The notes beneath the pieces were generated by a model. The model was not told the DNA's origin. It searched no databases and was given only the letters and a program-made list of their open reading frames with translations. A stretch of DNA of 64,000 bases from Bradyrhizobium sp. AUGA SZCCT0283 (GTDB taxonomy: Bacteria > Pseudomonadota > Alphaproteobacteria > Rhizobiales > Xanthobacteraceae). This document shows positions 1 through 8,772 of this stretch, in pieces. The stretch lies in NCBI RefSeq assembly GCF_018130385.1, contig NZ_JAFCLU010000031.1, positions 1-64,000 on the forward strand, given 5' to 3'. Both the position numbers and the translations under genes were made by a program. Numbering within the stretch: the stretch's first letter is position 1; each line of letters starts with the position of its first letter.

Positions 1-71
1 AGGCACCGCCAGACGAAAGGGGCGGCAACAGATATGTTCTACCTAACGCCACCGCGCCACATCTCGACTCT

Positions 72-155
72 ACCATTCGCGTCGGTTTGGCCGGAGCACG
101 GCGACTTCTGGTCTACCCCGGTGAATGGACATTCTAGGCGGACATGTCTCAAACC
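72..155 (+). repeat. Dispersed ~100-bp repeat, copy 1 (shortened)
   Basis: First of four same-orientation copies of a repeat whose landmarks are CATTCGCGTCGG, then GGTCTACCCCGG, then ATTCT and CATGTCTCAAA. This copy lacks part of the CTCAGGATAGG block. It lies just beyond the 3' end of the TrpF-like gene. No open frame is shared by all copies, so it is more likely a non-coding dispersed element than a gene. Confidence 0.7.
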
Positions 156-177
156 TGCACAAGAAGAGAAGTGCGAT

Positions 178-840
178 CTAACCGCTCGTCGCAGCGCGAT
201 AGAAGGCTTCCACCTTCCCCAGGTTTTTTGAGTGAGTGCCCTCTTGATCGGTCCTTGTTTTCGAATCGACACCGGCAGGTCGCACCGACCGAATAGCTTC
301 TTTGACATTGTCTGGTCCGAGGCCACCAGCAAGTATTACTGGGGTACGAACACTCTCCACAATCTTTCGACTGATGCTCCAGTCATGCGTCACGCCCTGC
401 GCGCCGATTTGCACATCACCTGTGCGATGACTGTCAAGCAGGACCCAATCGACAACTCCATCATATGCTTGCGCCACACCTACCGCCTCAGGTCCCGTGA
501 CAGGTACGCTGCGCATGAATTTGGTCTTTGGCAGGGACTTTCGCAGTGCCACGACAAGATCAGGCGTAAGCAATTCGCTTGATGCGCCAAGATGGACGAT
601 GGGCGGATCAAGCTCCCCTGCCATCCGTTCGATAAGAGCGACATCCGCCGAGAGGAACAGCGCGGAAAGTACGGACGGCGCCCGGATCATCTTCACGAGG
701 GCCGACGCCGTTTGAACCGGAAGTTCCCGAGGGAAGGCACCGTCGCCGACGAGCACGCCGATATGATCCACGCCGATTGCCGATATCGCCGCGGCTTCCG
801 CAGGTGTCGCAACTTCGTAAATTTGCGTCAGTATTGTCTT
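178..840 (-). pseudogene. Phosphoribosylanthranilate isomerase-like (TrpF family) protein with broken start
   Basis: The reading frame encodes a TrpF-like (beta/alpha)8 barrel. Visible marks are the N-terminal KTILTQIYEV strand, VDHIGVLVG, the VDWVLLDS strand, LAGGLGPDNVKEAI and the phosphate-binding end PAGVDSKTRTDQEGTHS. TrpF isomerises phosphoribosylanthranilate in tryptophan synthesis, but this variant sits away from other trp genes and may act on another substrate. Homology runs upstream of the first ATG (771) to about 840. There a GTG is followed at once by TAA; removing one T would restore GTG AAG ACA, the expected start. So a one-base insertion appears to have destroyed the start codon. 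A shortened protein from ATG 771 would lack the first strand. Repeat copy 2 lies directly upstream. Fold assignment is confident; activity is doubtful. Confidence 0.7.
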
Positions 841-897
841 ACACCAGCGCTGTCAGCCACTCAGTTGTGTAGACAGGATGGGCTGGTCTTGGGTCAA

Positions 898-1001
898 TGC
901 CGCTTTGGGTCATTCGCGTCGATTTGGCGGGACTACGGCGACTTCCGGTCTACCCGGTGAACGGACATTCTCAGGATAGGCGGGCATGTCTCAAAGGTGC
1001 A
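898..1001 (+). repeat. Dispersed ~100-bp repeat, copy 2
   Basis: Near-complete copy beginning GCCGCTTTGGGTCATTCGCG and ending GGCGGGCATGTCTCAAAGG. It sits between the 5' end of the TrpF-like gene and the terminator of the next minus-strand gene. Confidence 0.8.
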
Positions 1002-1035
1002 CATTGGGCGACATCGCAGGTTTAGTCTTGATATG

Positions 1036-1062
1036 AAAAAGGCCGCGCCAACTCGGGCGGCC
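1036..1062 (-). terminator. Rho-independent terminator of the NTF2-like gene
   Basis: On the minus strand a GGCCGC/GCGGCC stem with a 10-nt loop is followed by TTTTT. It lies about 60 nt past the stop of the NTF2-like pseudogene. Confidence 0.75.
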
Positions 1063-1118
1063 TGCGGTCACTTTTTGTCCTTCGGGAGCAGCTAGGCGCA
1101 AACGGTGGAACGATCACG

Positions 1119-1526
1119 CTAATCCACGGCCGGCACTGAATGATGTTCGTGGATGATGGTCCATCGGTCATCGATTTTGCGCATGCCCATTGTCAGGCGG
1201 AAGTCCAGGCCTTCAGGTTCCTCGTTTGCTTCAGATCCGGCGCAACGCACGGTCGCGACGACGAAGGCGACGTTGGCGCTGGCGGTAATGCTCATTTCGG
1301 TAGGTTTGAAGAGGACCGGATCGCTTGTCCAGGAATAGAACAGGTCCCACGTTGTCCTGTAGGCTTCTAGTCCCCTGGATTGAAAGGGAGGTGGCACATC
1401 GAACATCAAGATGTCGTGGTTTTTGGAGTATCCCTTCTATATCTCTGCGCCTTATGGCGGCCAGCCAGGTCTCTACACGGCGCGGACGGCTGCTTCATCT
1501 TCTGAGCTATTTTGCCCGTGATCCAT
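1119..1526 (-). pseudogene. NTF2-like (SnoaL/DUF4440) protein, two frameshifts
   Basis: Read across three frames this is a normal-length (about 136 aa) member of the NTF2-like fold, in the YybH/SnoaL-type group. The segments are MDHGQNSSEDEAAVRAV, then VETWLAAIRRRDIEGILQ, then KNHDILMFDVPPPFQS through to the C-terminal WTIIHEHHSVP. The ATG at 1526 has a good Shine-Dalgarno, GGAGG 7 nt upstream. The first shift lies near 1478 (GTGTAG), the second near 1422-1427 in a run of five A. Both are one-base changes. Such proteins bind small hydrophobic ligands or act as isomerases; the role here is unknown. A terminator follows, so the gene unit is intact apart from the indels. The last 96 codons stay open from a TTG, but that product would lack the first helices. 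Confidence 0.7.
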
Positions 1527-1797
1527 CTGAAATCCTCCGCGTAGTTCCGTCGTTGGCGCCAAGAGGACGTTTTGCCGGTTGTGCTCCCGACACCTCCCGC
1601 GTAAATATTTTCACCGTTATCCGACACAGATTGGCGTGTCTCAAACGCGCCAATTGCTGACTCATGCACGCAGCAAACGCCGTGCACCGGGAGCCACAAT
1701 TCTCGCTTTAGTCGATGCGCTGCCAATAATTGCGTGCAAGGAACCTGGGTGGTCGGTGTGAGGCGCGGTTGGATCCTTCTCCTGGACAGCCGACAGC

Positions 1798-2484
1798 CTA
1801 TTCCTGGACGTCGATCTCGAAGGCTTCGCCATTGAGGTCGACCTTCACTATTAGCGTCGAGCCACCGGCGCACTTTGCCTTCAGCCGCCATCCGCGAAAA
1901 CTCCCTTCGTCCAGCAGCATGATGTTGCTTGTAGCGCAACCCGTCCGCCCCATGGCTCTTGCCGCGCGGTTCTTTATGTCTTCGAATTCGAACTCTGCAA
2001 CTCGAAACACCGATGCGCCAATATCCTGTGCAGTGAGCGTCGGCGAGCGTCCGACACCACTGACGATAGCAGTTCGCTCCGCTTGATCGAAGAAGCGCAG
2101 GAGTTGGCCCGTAACCGCCGCGACTTGGTCTGTCAATCGAGCTTCGTCTTTGGTTTGGGCATCGTATTCAAGTCTCATCGCCGACCGCAGGTCAAAGGGG
2201 ACTGCCGTATCTGCGTCAGACAGAATGATCGTCGGCTTCCCCGCTTGGTGGAGGAGGCCCAGTTCGTACATTACATTCGCATTGAGTCCTGTTATGACGA
2301 CGTAACCGAAGTCGCTCGATCGAACGTATTGATGAATCCCGGCAATGACATCGCCAGCAGCGACTTGCTCGTCCACCGAGATGAGCTCAATATTGAGGCG
2401 TCTACAGGCACTCGCGATCGCGTTACGCACCCACCTCAATTCCTCCTGATAGGGCGTGGCCAGAAAAGCCTTATTATCTCCCAT
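1798..2484 (-). CDS. TIR/nucleoside-deoxyribosyltransferase-like nucleotide-binding protein
   Basis: A 228-aa protein. The first half is a Rossmann-like alpha/beta domain: FLATPY at the start, SVDEQVAAGDVI, the hydrophobic strand FGYVVITGLNANV followed by MYELGLLHQAGKPTIILSD. This string is typical of TIR-like/NDT-like sensor or effector domains that often occur in bacterial conflict systems. The glutamate in MYELG is the residue usually catalytic in related hydrolases; that is inference. The C-terminal half (about 120-228) is not recognised. The ATG at 2484 is chosen because GGGAGG lies 8 nt upstream; a longer frame begins at 2613 inside a repeat. Neighbours are a decayed NTF2-like gene downstream and repeat copy 3 upstream, so there is no obvious partner gene. 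Confidence is good for the coding call and moderate for the fold. Confidence 0.7.
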   Translation of the reverse strand: MGDNKAFLATPYQEELRWVRNAIASACRRLNIELISVDEQVAAGDVIAGIHQYVRSSDFGYVVITGLNANVMYELGLLHQAGKPTIILSDADTAVPFDLRSAMRLEYDAQTKDEARLTDQVAAVTGQLLRFFDQAERTAIVSGVGRSPTLTAQDIGASVFRVAEFEFEDIKNRAARAMGRTGCATSNIMLLDEGSFRGWRLKAKCAGGSTLIVKVDLNGEAFEIDVQE

Positions 2485-2606
2485 GACACGGCCCTCCCGG
2501 TCGCACGGGCTTAAAAGATGATCCTCCATGAACACCATCATACTCCATCGTCCGGGCTGCGGATAAGAGAATCTCGATATAGCTAGCGACGGCGAAGGGC
2601 CGTTAT

Positions 2607-2703
2607 GGGTCATTCGCGTCGGTTTGACCGGCCCACGGCTACTTCCGGTCTACCCCGGCGAACGGACATCCTCAGGATAGGCGGGCATGTCTCAAAGGTG
2701 CCA
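2607..2703 (+). repeat. Dispersed ~100-bp repeat, copy 3
   Basis: Complete copy from GGGTCATTCGCGTCGG to GGGCATGTCTCAAAGGTG. It lies upstream of the TIR-like gene and downstream of the hydrolase terminator. Confidence 0.8.
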
Positions 2704-2784
2704 ACAACGGACAACCGCGCTACTCCTCGTGATTTCGCCGCAGTACCATCTATAGAACTGAACAATTGCGACCGAAGGCAGAAA

Positions 2785-2811
2785 AGGGTCTGCATTGCGC
2801 AGAGCCTTTTT
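2785..2811 (-). terminator. Likely terminator of the alpha/beta hydrolase gene
   Basis: A 9-bp stem with one mismatch and a 5-nt loop (ATTGC), flanked by AAAA on one side and TTTTT on the other, so it could work in both directions. It lies about 50 nt past the hydrolase stop codon. Confidence 0.6.
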
Positions 2812-2859
2812 CTATTTCAACGCGACGGTGAGTATTGACGGCGCGTTCATTTCCGTCGG

Positions 2860-3831
2860 CTACTTGTTGAAAAGTTTGCTGAGAAATTCGACGACGTCCT
2901 TGCGAGCAGCGTCGGTCGCTTCAGCATTATAGGCGATCGTGGTACCTCGCTCGATACAGGGCTCGTTGAAACTGGCGGGCTGGCCCGTATCGCTGTTGAT
3001 GATCGCGCCCTGGGGCTTTTCCTCGTAGCGGCATTTACGCCAAGTCTGCGCCTGCGGCAGCTGTAGCGTGCCCGGGATCGTCTGCACGTCGAAAGCATGA
3101 TAGGCACCGGGATATTCAACGAGGTCTATTTTGGCACCAGCTTTTTTCAGTCGCGCGACGTAGTCGCGGCATGGACCGACCGGCACCCAGTCGTCGGCGA
3201 TGCCGTGATAAAGCCGGATCGGCTTCGCGCTGACCTTTTCGTCACCGATCATCGCGGTGTTGCAGGGCGTGTAGAAACCGATATAGGCGGCGAAGCTTGC
3301 GCCCTCAGGGGCGTAGGCGTTCTGGAAACGGTCCATGCTGGCGTAAAGTGAGGGTATCGCGCCCTTCGAGAAACCCATGACCGCAATCTTGTCCGGATCG
3401 ATGCGCGGATGCTTCGCGAGCACGGCAAGCGCAGCAAAGGCGTCGTTCATCATCGTGTAAGACGAAAGTTGCGCTTGATCGGTAATGGTATTCGTTATCC
3501 CACGGCCTGTGAAGCTGTCGGTAACAAAAGTCGCGAAGCCAGCTTTGTTTAGCTCGCCCACCCACATGCCAATATTGAAGCCAACGCCGCCCGAACCATG
3601 CACGAGGGCGACGGCTGGCAACCGGTCGGTTCCGGGCTTTGGAATACGCAGCTCGCCCGCTATCATCGCGGGCTTGCCATCTTTTTTGCCGAGCAGGAAA
3701 TCCGCGGTGTCGAGTGTGACTGTCGGCACCGAACTAATCTCGGTGCGGAAGATGGCTTGTGCCCGTGCGGCTTCCAACAGGAAGACAAACCCAGCGATTG
3801 TAATCAGGGCGCGGGCGAATAAAGTGTTCAT
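2860..3831 (-). CDS. Secreted dienelactone-hydrolase-type alpha/beta hydrolase
   Basis: A 323-aa protein with a signal peptide (residues 1-24, ending ARA-QA). The fold marks are VALVHGSGG (oxyanion strand), the nucleophile elbow GFSKG (Ser), the acid in IADDWVPVG and the histidine in YPGAYHAFDV. This order fits the dienelactone hydrolase superfamily, whose members cleave esters or lactones; the substrate cannot be told. Length is normal for periplasmic members. The ATG at 3831 has AAGGGAGG 7 nt upstream. A terminator-like hairpin follows the stop. It stands alone between two repeat copies. Several cysteines in the last third could form disulphides, in line with export. Confidence 0.88.
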   Translation of the reverse strand: MNTLFARALITIAGFVFLLEAARAQAIFRTEISSVPTVTLDTADFLLGKKDGKPAMIAGELRIPKPGTDRLPAVALVHGSGGVGFNIGMWVGELNKAGFATFVTDSFTGRGITNTITDQAQLSSYTMMNDAFAALAVLAKHPRIDPDKIAVMGFSKGAIPSLYASMDRFQNAYAPEGASFAAYIGFYTPCNTAMIGDEKVSAKPIRLYHGIADDWVPVGPCRDYVARLKKAGAKIDLVEYPGAYHAFDVQTIPGTLQLPQAQTWRKCRYEEKPQGAIINSDTGQPASFNEPCIERGTTIAYNAEATDAARKDVVEFLSKLFNK

Positions 3832-4091
3832 GAATTCCCTCCCTTGTTATCCGACGTTCCCAGATGACCAAGGATCGGCGTGAACGATGGCGGTCGGTCC
3901 CAGAAAATGTGACTTCTTGATTGTCCGAATGCATCGCTGCTGACGTCATACGCGCAGCCGCTAAATAAGGAGCGATCTCGGCAATAACCCGCCTTGGGCA
4001 GCTCCTCCTAGGTTACATCGCCGCGCGCGTCGCGGATACAAGAAGTTGTGGGTGTGCTCAGGTGCTGGAATTTGGATGCGTGGTCCGAAAC

Positions 4092-4189
4092 GGGTCATTC
4101 GCGTCGGTTTGAGCGGGGCCACGGCGGCTTCCAGTCTACCTCGATGAACCGACATTCTCAGGACAGGCGGGCATATCTCAAAGGTGCCA
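4092..4189 (+). repeat. Dispersed ~100-bp repeat, copy 4
   Basis: Complete copy with minor changes (GGGTCATTCGCGTCGG to CATATCTCAAAGGTG). It lies between a response-regulator remnant and the hydrolase gene. Confidence 0.75.
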
Positions 4190-4197
4190 CATGCTGA

Positions 4198-4345
4198 CTA
4201 GGTGGCTCCCTCCAAGCGCTGGTCGATCGCCTGACGCAAGAGGCCAAAATCAATGGGCTTAGAAAGCAATCCGGCTGCTCCAAGCAGCTCTCCTCCTGGT
4301 CGCATCGTCCCCATAGCGGTAATCATGATTACAGGCACGGAGCGC
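4198..4345 (-). pseudogene. Response-regulator receiver domain, C-terminal remnant
   Basis: The frame ending at the TAG (4198-4200) reads RSVPVIMITAMG, then GAAGLLSKPIDFGLLRQA and IDQRLEGAT. These are the fourth strand with its Thr switch (MITA), the conserved Lys (SKP) and the last helix of a CheY-like receiver. The phospho-acceptor Asp and the N-terminal strands are missing: upstream of about 4345 the frame no longer resembles a receiver. It is therefore a truncated remnant with no start codon. Confidence 0.6.
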
Positions 4346-4723
4346 CAAAATCCACGATATTCTACGACATAGAACGATACGGCTCCGGTTGAGAAGTACT
4401 ATCCCGTTCCATAATTGATTGCACAGGGCCGCTCGGCATTTCGCGCCATGCTGTTTTGCCAATTTGCATAAAATCGCGTGAGGCCCCGTCTGTACTACCA
4501 ATGACGGATCGGACCGCGAGTTCAATGCTTTCAAATAGTTTGGCGGCGCGTGCACGATGTGTGCACCGAGAGATAAATGAAAATCTACAGACAGCCAACG
4601 AGAGCAGGCGTTCTAAACGCTCACTGGTGTCGGCGGGGCTGTGCATGTCTCCGAAAGTGTTTGATCTTGTATGCACGGGGGACGAGGTCAATTTATGCCA
4701 ACTCCCAATCGCGGAATGAGCGC
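4346..4723. other. Unassigned stretch with one uncertain minus-strand frame
   Basis: A minus-strand frame of 109 codons (4362-4691) is open but not recognised, and no strong ribosome binding site was seen. It may be part of the decayed two-component gene next to it. I see no RNA gene or repeat here. Confidence 0.3.
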
Positions 4724-5689
4724 TTATCGAATGGCCGCCGTTGGCGGGTTCTTCGAGACTGGAATTTGATCAGTTTGAAGATCGCGGCGTTGCTCAGGCG
4801 AGCCTCCCGTGTCGGCCCTCGCTGCCTGCCAAACGTCGGCGAGCAAAGCGGGGACAACGCCGTGCGCGGGACAGCGATTCCAAGCGCTGGCAAACAATGC
4901 GAAGCCCGGATCCGGGCGTTGCCGGCGGGCGCTTTCCACCGCTAGCAGCACCAGCGACCGTGCGCGGAGCCGGACCGGGCCGACGTGGCGTTCGTCGCGC
5001 GCCTCGCGGACCACGCGCGTCGGCGCGCGCAAGGTCTGCGCTAGCGCATCCAGCGGTTCGATCTTCGCCAGATTGTCGCCGTGACGCGCCAACCTGCGCA
5101 TCAACTTGATCGACCTCACGATGTTGTCCATTGCAAGCGCGGTCGCGTGCGCGCACGCCATATCACCGCGCGATAAGTCCATGATCCGGTCAAGCGAGGC
5201 CTGCAGCGCGCCGCTACGCCTGATCCAGAACGCGCGCAGCGGCCAGGGCGACAACCAAGTCTGCAGCGTGCGCGCGGCGTAGTATGATTTCTCGCTGGCG
5301 GTGTAATTGGCAAAGAACAGGCGACCCACTGCTTGCTGGACGATGACGCCCAAGCTGCGATCCGCTGCCCCGTCGCGAACGTAACCGCCAAGCTCGGCGA
5401 TTTCGGGCGCGATCCGTCGCAGCAACGGCCTGACGTCGGAAAGCGCCGCTTCGAGCGCCGCTTGGTGCGCCACGCGTAACGGATCGAGCCGGTCGCGGAA
5501 CGCCGGCCAGATGTCTCCGTCCGGCGTGCGGAAAACCGCGAGCTTGGCGGCAACCGAGCGGTTCACCAGACCGCCACGGCCGGACAATGAGCGTTCGACC
5601 ATGCTTGCATCGTTGACGGCGAGCACCTCGTCCGGCGTCCTGACAACAACGAGACGGATGATGCCCGGAATGGTGATCGTGAAGGCCAC
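4724..5689 (-). CDS. Compact P450-like haem-thiolate protein, partner of the alpha-dioxygenase
   Basis: A 321-aa protein starting at GTG 5689, 9 nt after the stop of the alpha-dioxygenase gene, with GAGG upstream. The N-terminus (PGIIRLVVVRTPDEV and a RSLSGRGGLVN segment) and the C-terminus look like a P450. The stretch FASAWNRCPAHG at residues 266-277 matches the haem loop FxxGxxxCxG with Ala for both Gly, giving Cys273 as the likely thiolate ligand. The stretch before it (RPDPGF) fits the usual perxF/meander region. At 321 aa it is about 100 residues shorter than normal P450s, and a clear I-helix oxygen motif (A/G-G-x-D/E-T) is not seen. Allene oxide synthase or diol synthase-type P450s also lack normal oxygen use, so it may rearrange the hydroperoxide made by its partner. 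That role is inference. Confidence 0.6.
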   Translation of the reverse strand: MAFTITIPGIIRLVVVRTPDEVLAVNDASMVERSLSGRGGLVNRSVAAKLAVFRTPDGDIWPAFRDRLDPLRVAHQAALEAALSDVRPLLRRIAPEIAELGGYVRDGAADRSLGVIVQQAVGRLFFANYTASEKSYYAARTLQTWLSPWPLRAFWIRRSGALQASLDRIMDLSRGDMACAHATALAMDNIVRSIKLMRRLARHGDNLAKIEPLDALAQTLRAPTRVVREARDERHVGPVRLRARSLVLLAVESARRQRPDPGFALFASAWNRCPAHGVVPALLADVWQAARADTGGSPEQRRDLQTDQIPVSKNPPTAAIR

Positions 5690-5698
5690 GGCAAAACC

Positions 5699-7513
5699 TC
5701 AAAGCACATTCCAGGGGGCAAAGCAGTTTTTGGCGCCTTCGAGCGCCGGGCCGAGTTGCGGCACATGCCGCAACAGCACAGATTTCATGTTGTTATTATT
5801 GATCCAATCCAGGCCGAAGTCGGTGTAGATTTCGGGCCGATAGTCGTCGGTAAAGAAGCGATCGCTCTTGAGCCGCCGGGTTGCCATCAGAATGAAGATG
5901 CGGAAGGCGGTGTCGCTGAAGCCGAAGCCCTCCGGCAGATCTTCCGCCAGTAGCCCAACGAGGAGGTCGACACGATCCACGTGCTTGTAGATTGCACGCA
6001 TCTTGTCGGCCGCGCCGGGGATGCTGGTGATTTCATCGAATGTCTCGACGCGTCGCTTGCCCACCAACTCCCGGAAGCGATTGTAGCGCGGAACACCGCG
6101 TTCGCGGTCGCGTATGATGTCGATCGCGGCCACGTCCAGGAGCGGCTGGCCAACCTTTTCGAACCGGCGCAGGAAATTGGGAAAATTATGAAGGCGAATG
6201 GCGCCCGGGTGATTGGTGCCGAAGGAGTAGAGCAGGTTTGTGAAGCCGTGCTCTTCCATGAAACGACGCGTCGACTTACCCTGCATGTTGACCAGCTCGC
6301 AGCACACTTGCTTTCCGGTGTCGAGCCGCCGCACGTTCATCTCGTCCGGGAGGAGCGGGTGGAGGCGATAGACAGAGGTGAACTCCTCGGTCATCGCATA
6401 GGGCGCGCTGTGCTGGTCCGTCGGCGAGCCCGGGATGCCGTGGGCCGCCTCGTTGTCCTTGCCGAGCACCGCGCGCATCACGCGGTACGGTACACCCGAC
6501 CAATTGGCATGCATGGCGAAGTCCAGCGCCGGATGCCCGAGGATGCCCGGTGTCCATTCGATCGTGTGTATCTTGGCAATCAAGGCCGCGTTGATAAGAC
6601 GCGCTCGCTGGAACAGCTCCTCGTCGTGCCAGGCCGGATAGCGCTCCTTTAAGGCGTCGCAGAGCACGTTGTGCTCGCGCACGAAAAGATTGTGTAGCAG
6701 GCTGAGCCCAACCCACCAATTGTCGTTGAAGCCGGTGAGATCAACGCCGAGATGTGTCGGGTCCTCCAGAAGCATGCCGTCGGGACCGACCGCGATCTTC
6801 CCGTCCGTGCCGGAACGTATATCCGCCTGCCTTGAGTGACTGCTGCCGTAGATCTGTCCGGCGTCCCACCAATGGGAGTTGGTGTTGCGGAACGTCGGGG
6901 TGGCGCCGAGCCATGTTTCGCGCGGTGTCGTATCCGCGAGGGTGCGACGGATCTGCATGCAGCCGTCGACCCGCTGCCGCTCGGGCCAGTCGTCGTCCGG
7001 CTGCAGCGGAATTTTGAACTCATTACCCGGCTCGGGCAGCCCATGGCTGAACCAATTGTGTGTTTCGAACTGGATCCAGGCGGCGGCCAAAAGATTGAGT
7101 TTGGTCGCGGGAATGAAAGTGCGGCGCGCCAGCAATTTTTGGGATATCTCCCGCGGGCTGGGATCGAGCAGTTCGTCCCCGCTGTCGGGCACGCATTCAG
7201 GCAGCGGAAAGTTGCGGCCGAACCGGGACCCCGCCATGCCCATGCGCGGATGATCGAGGCTGTTGAACGAGCCATCGGGCGAACGCCAGCGCTCTCTGCC
7301 CGCGCTCCAGTCGCTCGATGTCCCAATACCGTAGCCGGTATGGTGGAGGTTGTGCGCCCGTAGCCTGTCACGGAATACGCCGAGGTTGACGGCCGCCAGC
7401 AAGGTCGGCAGTCGATCCCATCTTTCAAAGAAGTTGATGACCCGATAAACAATATCCAAGAGCCGCTGCAGCAGGCCAGCATGGAATTCAAAGCCGTCGT
7501 TTCGACGCGACAT
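5699..7513 (-). CDS. Fatty-acid alpha-dioxygenase (haem peroxidase superfamily)
   Basis: A 604-aa haem protein very like plant alpha-dioxygenases (about 630-640 aa) along its whole length. Landmarks are LLAAAWIQFETHNW with the distal His152, EEFTSVYRLHPLLPD with the radical-forming Tyr382 and proximal His385, RDRERGVPRYN, and DTAFRIFILMATRRLKSDRF near the end. Spacing of distal His, Tyr and proximal His agrees with the plant enzymes. Alpha-dioxygenases add O2 to the alpha carbon of fatty acids to give 2-hydroperoxides. There is no signal peptide; the first helices probably dock to membrane. The ATG at 7513 has an AGAACAAA stretch but no strong Shine-Dalgarno. The P450-like gene follows after 9 nt, so the two are almost certainly co-transcribed. 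Confidence 0.88.
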   Translation of the reverse strand: MSRRNDGFEFHAGLLQRLLDIVYRVINFFERWDRLPTLLAAVNLGVFRDRLRAHNLHHTGYGIGTSSDWSAGRERWRSPDGSFNSLDHPRMGMAGSRFGRNFPLPECVPDSGDELLDPSPREISQKLLARRTFIPATKLNLLAAAWIQFETHNWFSHGLPEPGNEFKIPLQPDDDWPERQRVDGCMQIRRTLADTTPRETWLGATPTFRNTNSHWWDAGQIYGSSHSRQADIRSGTDGKIAVGPDGMLLEDPTHLGVDLTGFNDNWWVGLSLLHNLFVREHNVLCDALKERYPAWHDEELFQRARLINAALIAKIHTIEWTPGILGHPALDFAMHANWSGVPYRVMRAVLGKDNEAAHGIPGSPTDQHSAPYAMTEEFTSVYRLHPLLPDEMNVRRLDTGKQVCCELVNMQGKSTRRFMEEHGFTNLLYSFGTNHPGAIRLHNFPNFLRRFEKVGQPLLDVAAIDIIRDRERGVPRYNRFRELVGKRRVETFDEITSIPGAADKMRAIYKHVDRVDLLVGLLAEDLPEGFGFSDTAFRIFILMATRRLKSDRFFTDDYRPEIYTDFGLDWINNNNMKSVLLRHVPQLGPALEGAKNCFAPWNVL

Positions 7514-8772
7514 TTGTTCTCCAAAGGCATACGTCTGAAATCGATTTCGGCTACAGCTGATAACTGCAATCTATTATCACCAAAGCGTCTCTTCGCCAAT
7601 CGGACTCGCGGATATGCATTCTTTCTTTCCGGCGGGCAGCTAGGTAACCCGCGAACACCCGTTGGTTGCGTTGTATGAGCGCGGCACCGCCAGGGATGAT
7701 TGAAACAGGCCCTTCACTACGCAGAAGTCGGGCCGGGATGAGATTTGTCGCAAGCTCGATGATCCCCGGCGACTAATCAACGCCAACGGTGTTTGCATCC
7801 AGTCCTTGGCTGCAAGGCAACAGAACCCGGTCCGGTTGCGACATCCATAAGATCAATGCGTGTTGAAATCGAATTTCCTCAAGGAGAACTCTTATGGCGA
7901 GCTATGCAATTGGCGGCGTGAAGAAGTCGCGATAGGCCCTCGCTGCCAAGTTGTCGTGGCGCCGACGTTCAAAGAAGCGGATCGTTCTGCATCCTCAGTT
8001 GAGATAGGTGTGCTTCAGGGCGGCCACCATGATCCTCCGATTGCTCAGCGTAGTTTGGATCTGGCGCCCCGGCTGCTCAAAAATCTTGCGACAAATGTGA
8101 GGTGCTTCACATTGGAGCCGATCGCAGATGAGTAAAGCTGCCATCAATTCAGTGCAGGCGCTTGCTGGGAATTACTCTCGATGGTTATCGCGGGGATTGC
8201 ACGATGCGATGTGGACCGCTTTTGCCCCGAGGGGAGCGTTTCGCCATAGAAGCCCTCGCGAAGTCGCTGGATGCCGTACGCTACGACCTTGCGACATTCG
8301 CTGAGCATTTGTTGGACGACGAAGGCGGAGAGGTCCCCCTGGTCCGTCCTTGCCTGATCCTTCGACGCGATATCCCGGATTTCAGATGGCAGCGATGGAC
8401 CGCCGTCGAAGAGAAGCCAGCTGCAAGCGAGCATCACTGGATTACCAAGATCCGTGACATCGCTGAAACCGATGCGGATCCCGACCTGCAGAGTAGGCAG
8501 CCCCCGCTTGCAACCATACCTCGACCTCGGTGTCCGATCGGCACGAACCCAGCAATTCCCCCTGTCGACCGAATGGATGCTGGGATAGTATGCAATGGAA
8601 TTACAGCCTGCAGTGACCGACGCGCCTGATTTTGCGTTAGCGTTGCGAAGCTGTCCGGCAACAAGCTTATTGTTGTGATGACCGAGCCGAAGCTCGATCC
8701 TAACATCGATAGAGCTGGAAATATCTGATCTGCATGTTTTCGCCCGACAGGGGTACTCGTGGGGTAGATACG
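7514..8772. other. Long intergenic region with little clear coding content
   Basis: About 1.25 kb between the divergent alpha-dioxygenase and FAD-oxidase genes. Frames open on both strands (for example 8144-8437 minus and 8162-8629 plus) have no recognisable motif or good ribosome binding site. Apart from the small reading frame at 7894 I see nothing definite. It should hold the promoters of both flanking genes. Confidence 0.5.
7894..7935 (+). CDS. Possible 13-aa peptide with strong ribosome binding site
   Basis: ATG 7894 encodes MASYAIGGVKKSR and is preceded by AAGGAG at 8 nt spacing, a better site than most genes nearby have. It could be a leader peptide, the start of a lost gene, or chance. 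Nothing recognisable follows in the same frame. Confidence 0.3.
   Translation: MASYAIGGVKKSR

Noticed and set aside
1406..1939. 177-codon minus-strand frame across the NTF2-like pseudogene
   Set aside because: It is a shifted frame through the pseudogene; the family sequence appears only by joining other frames.
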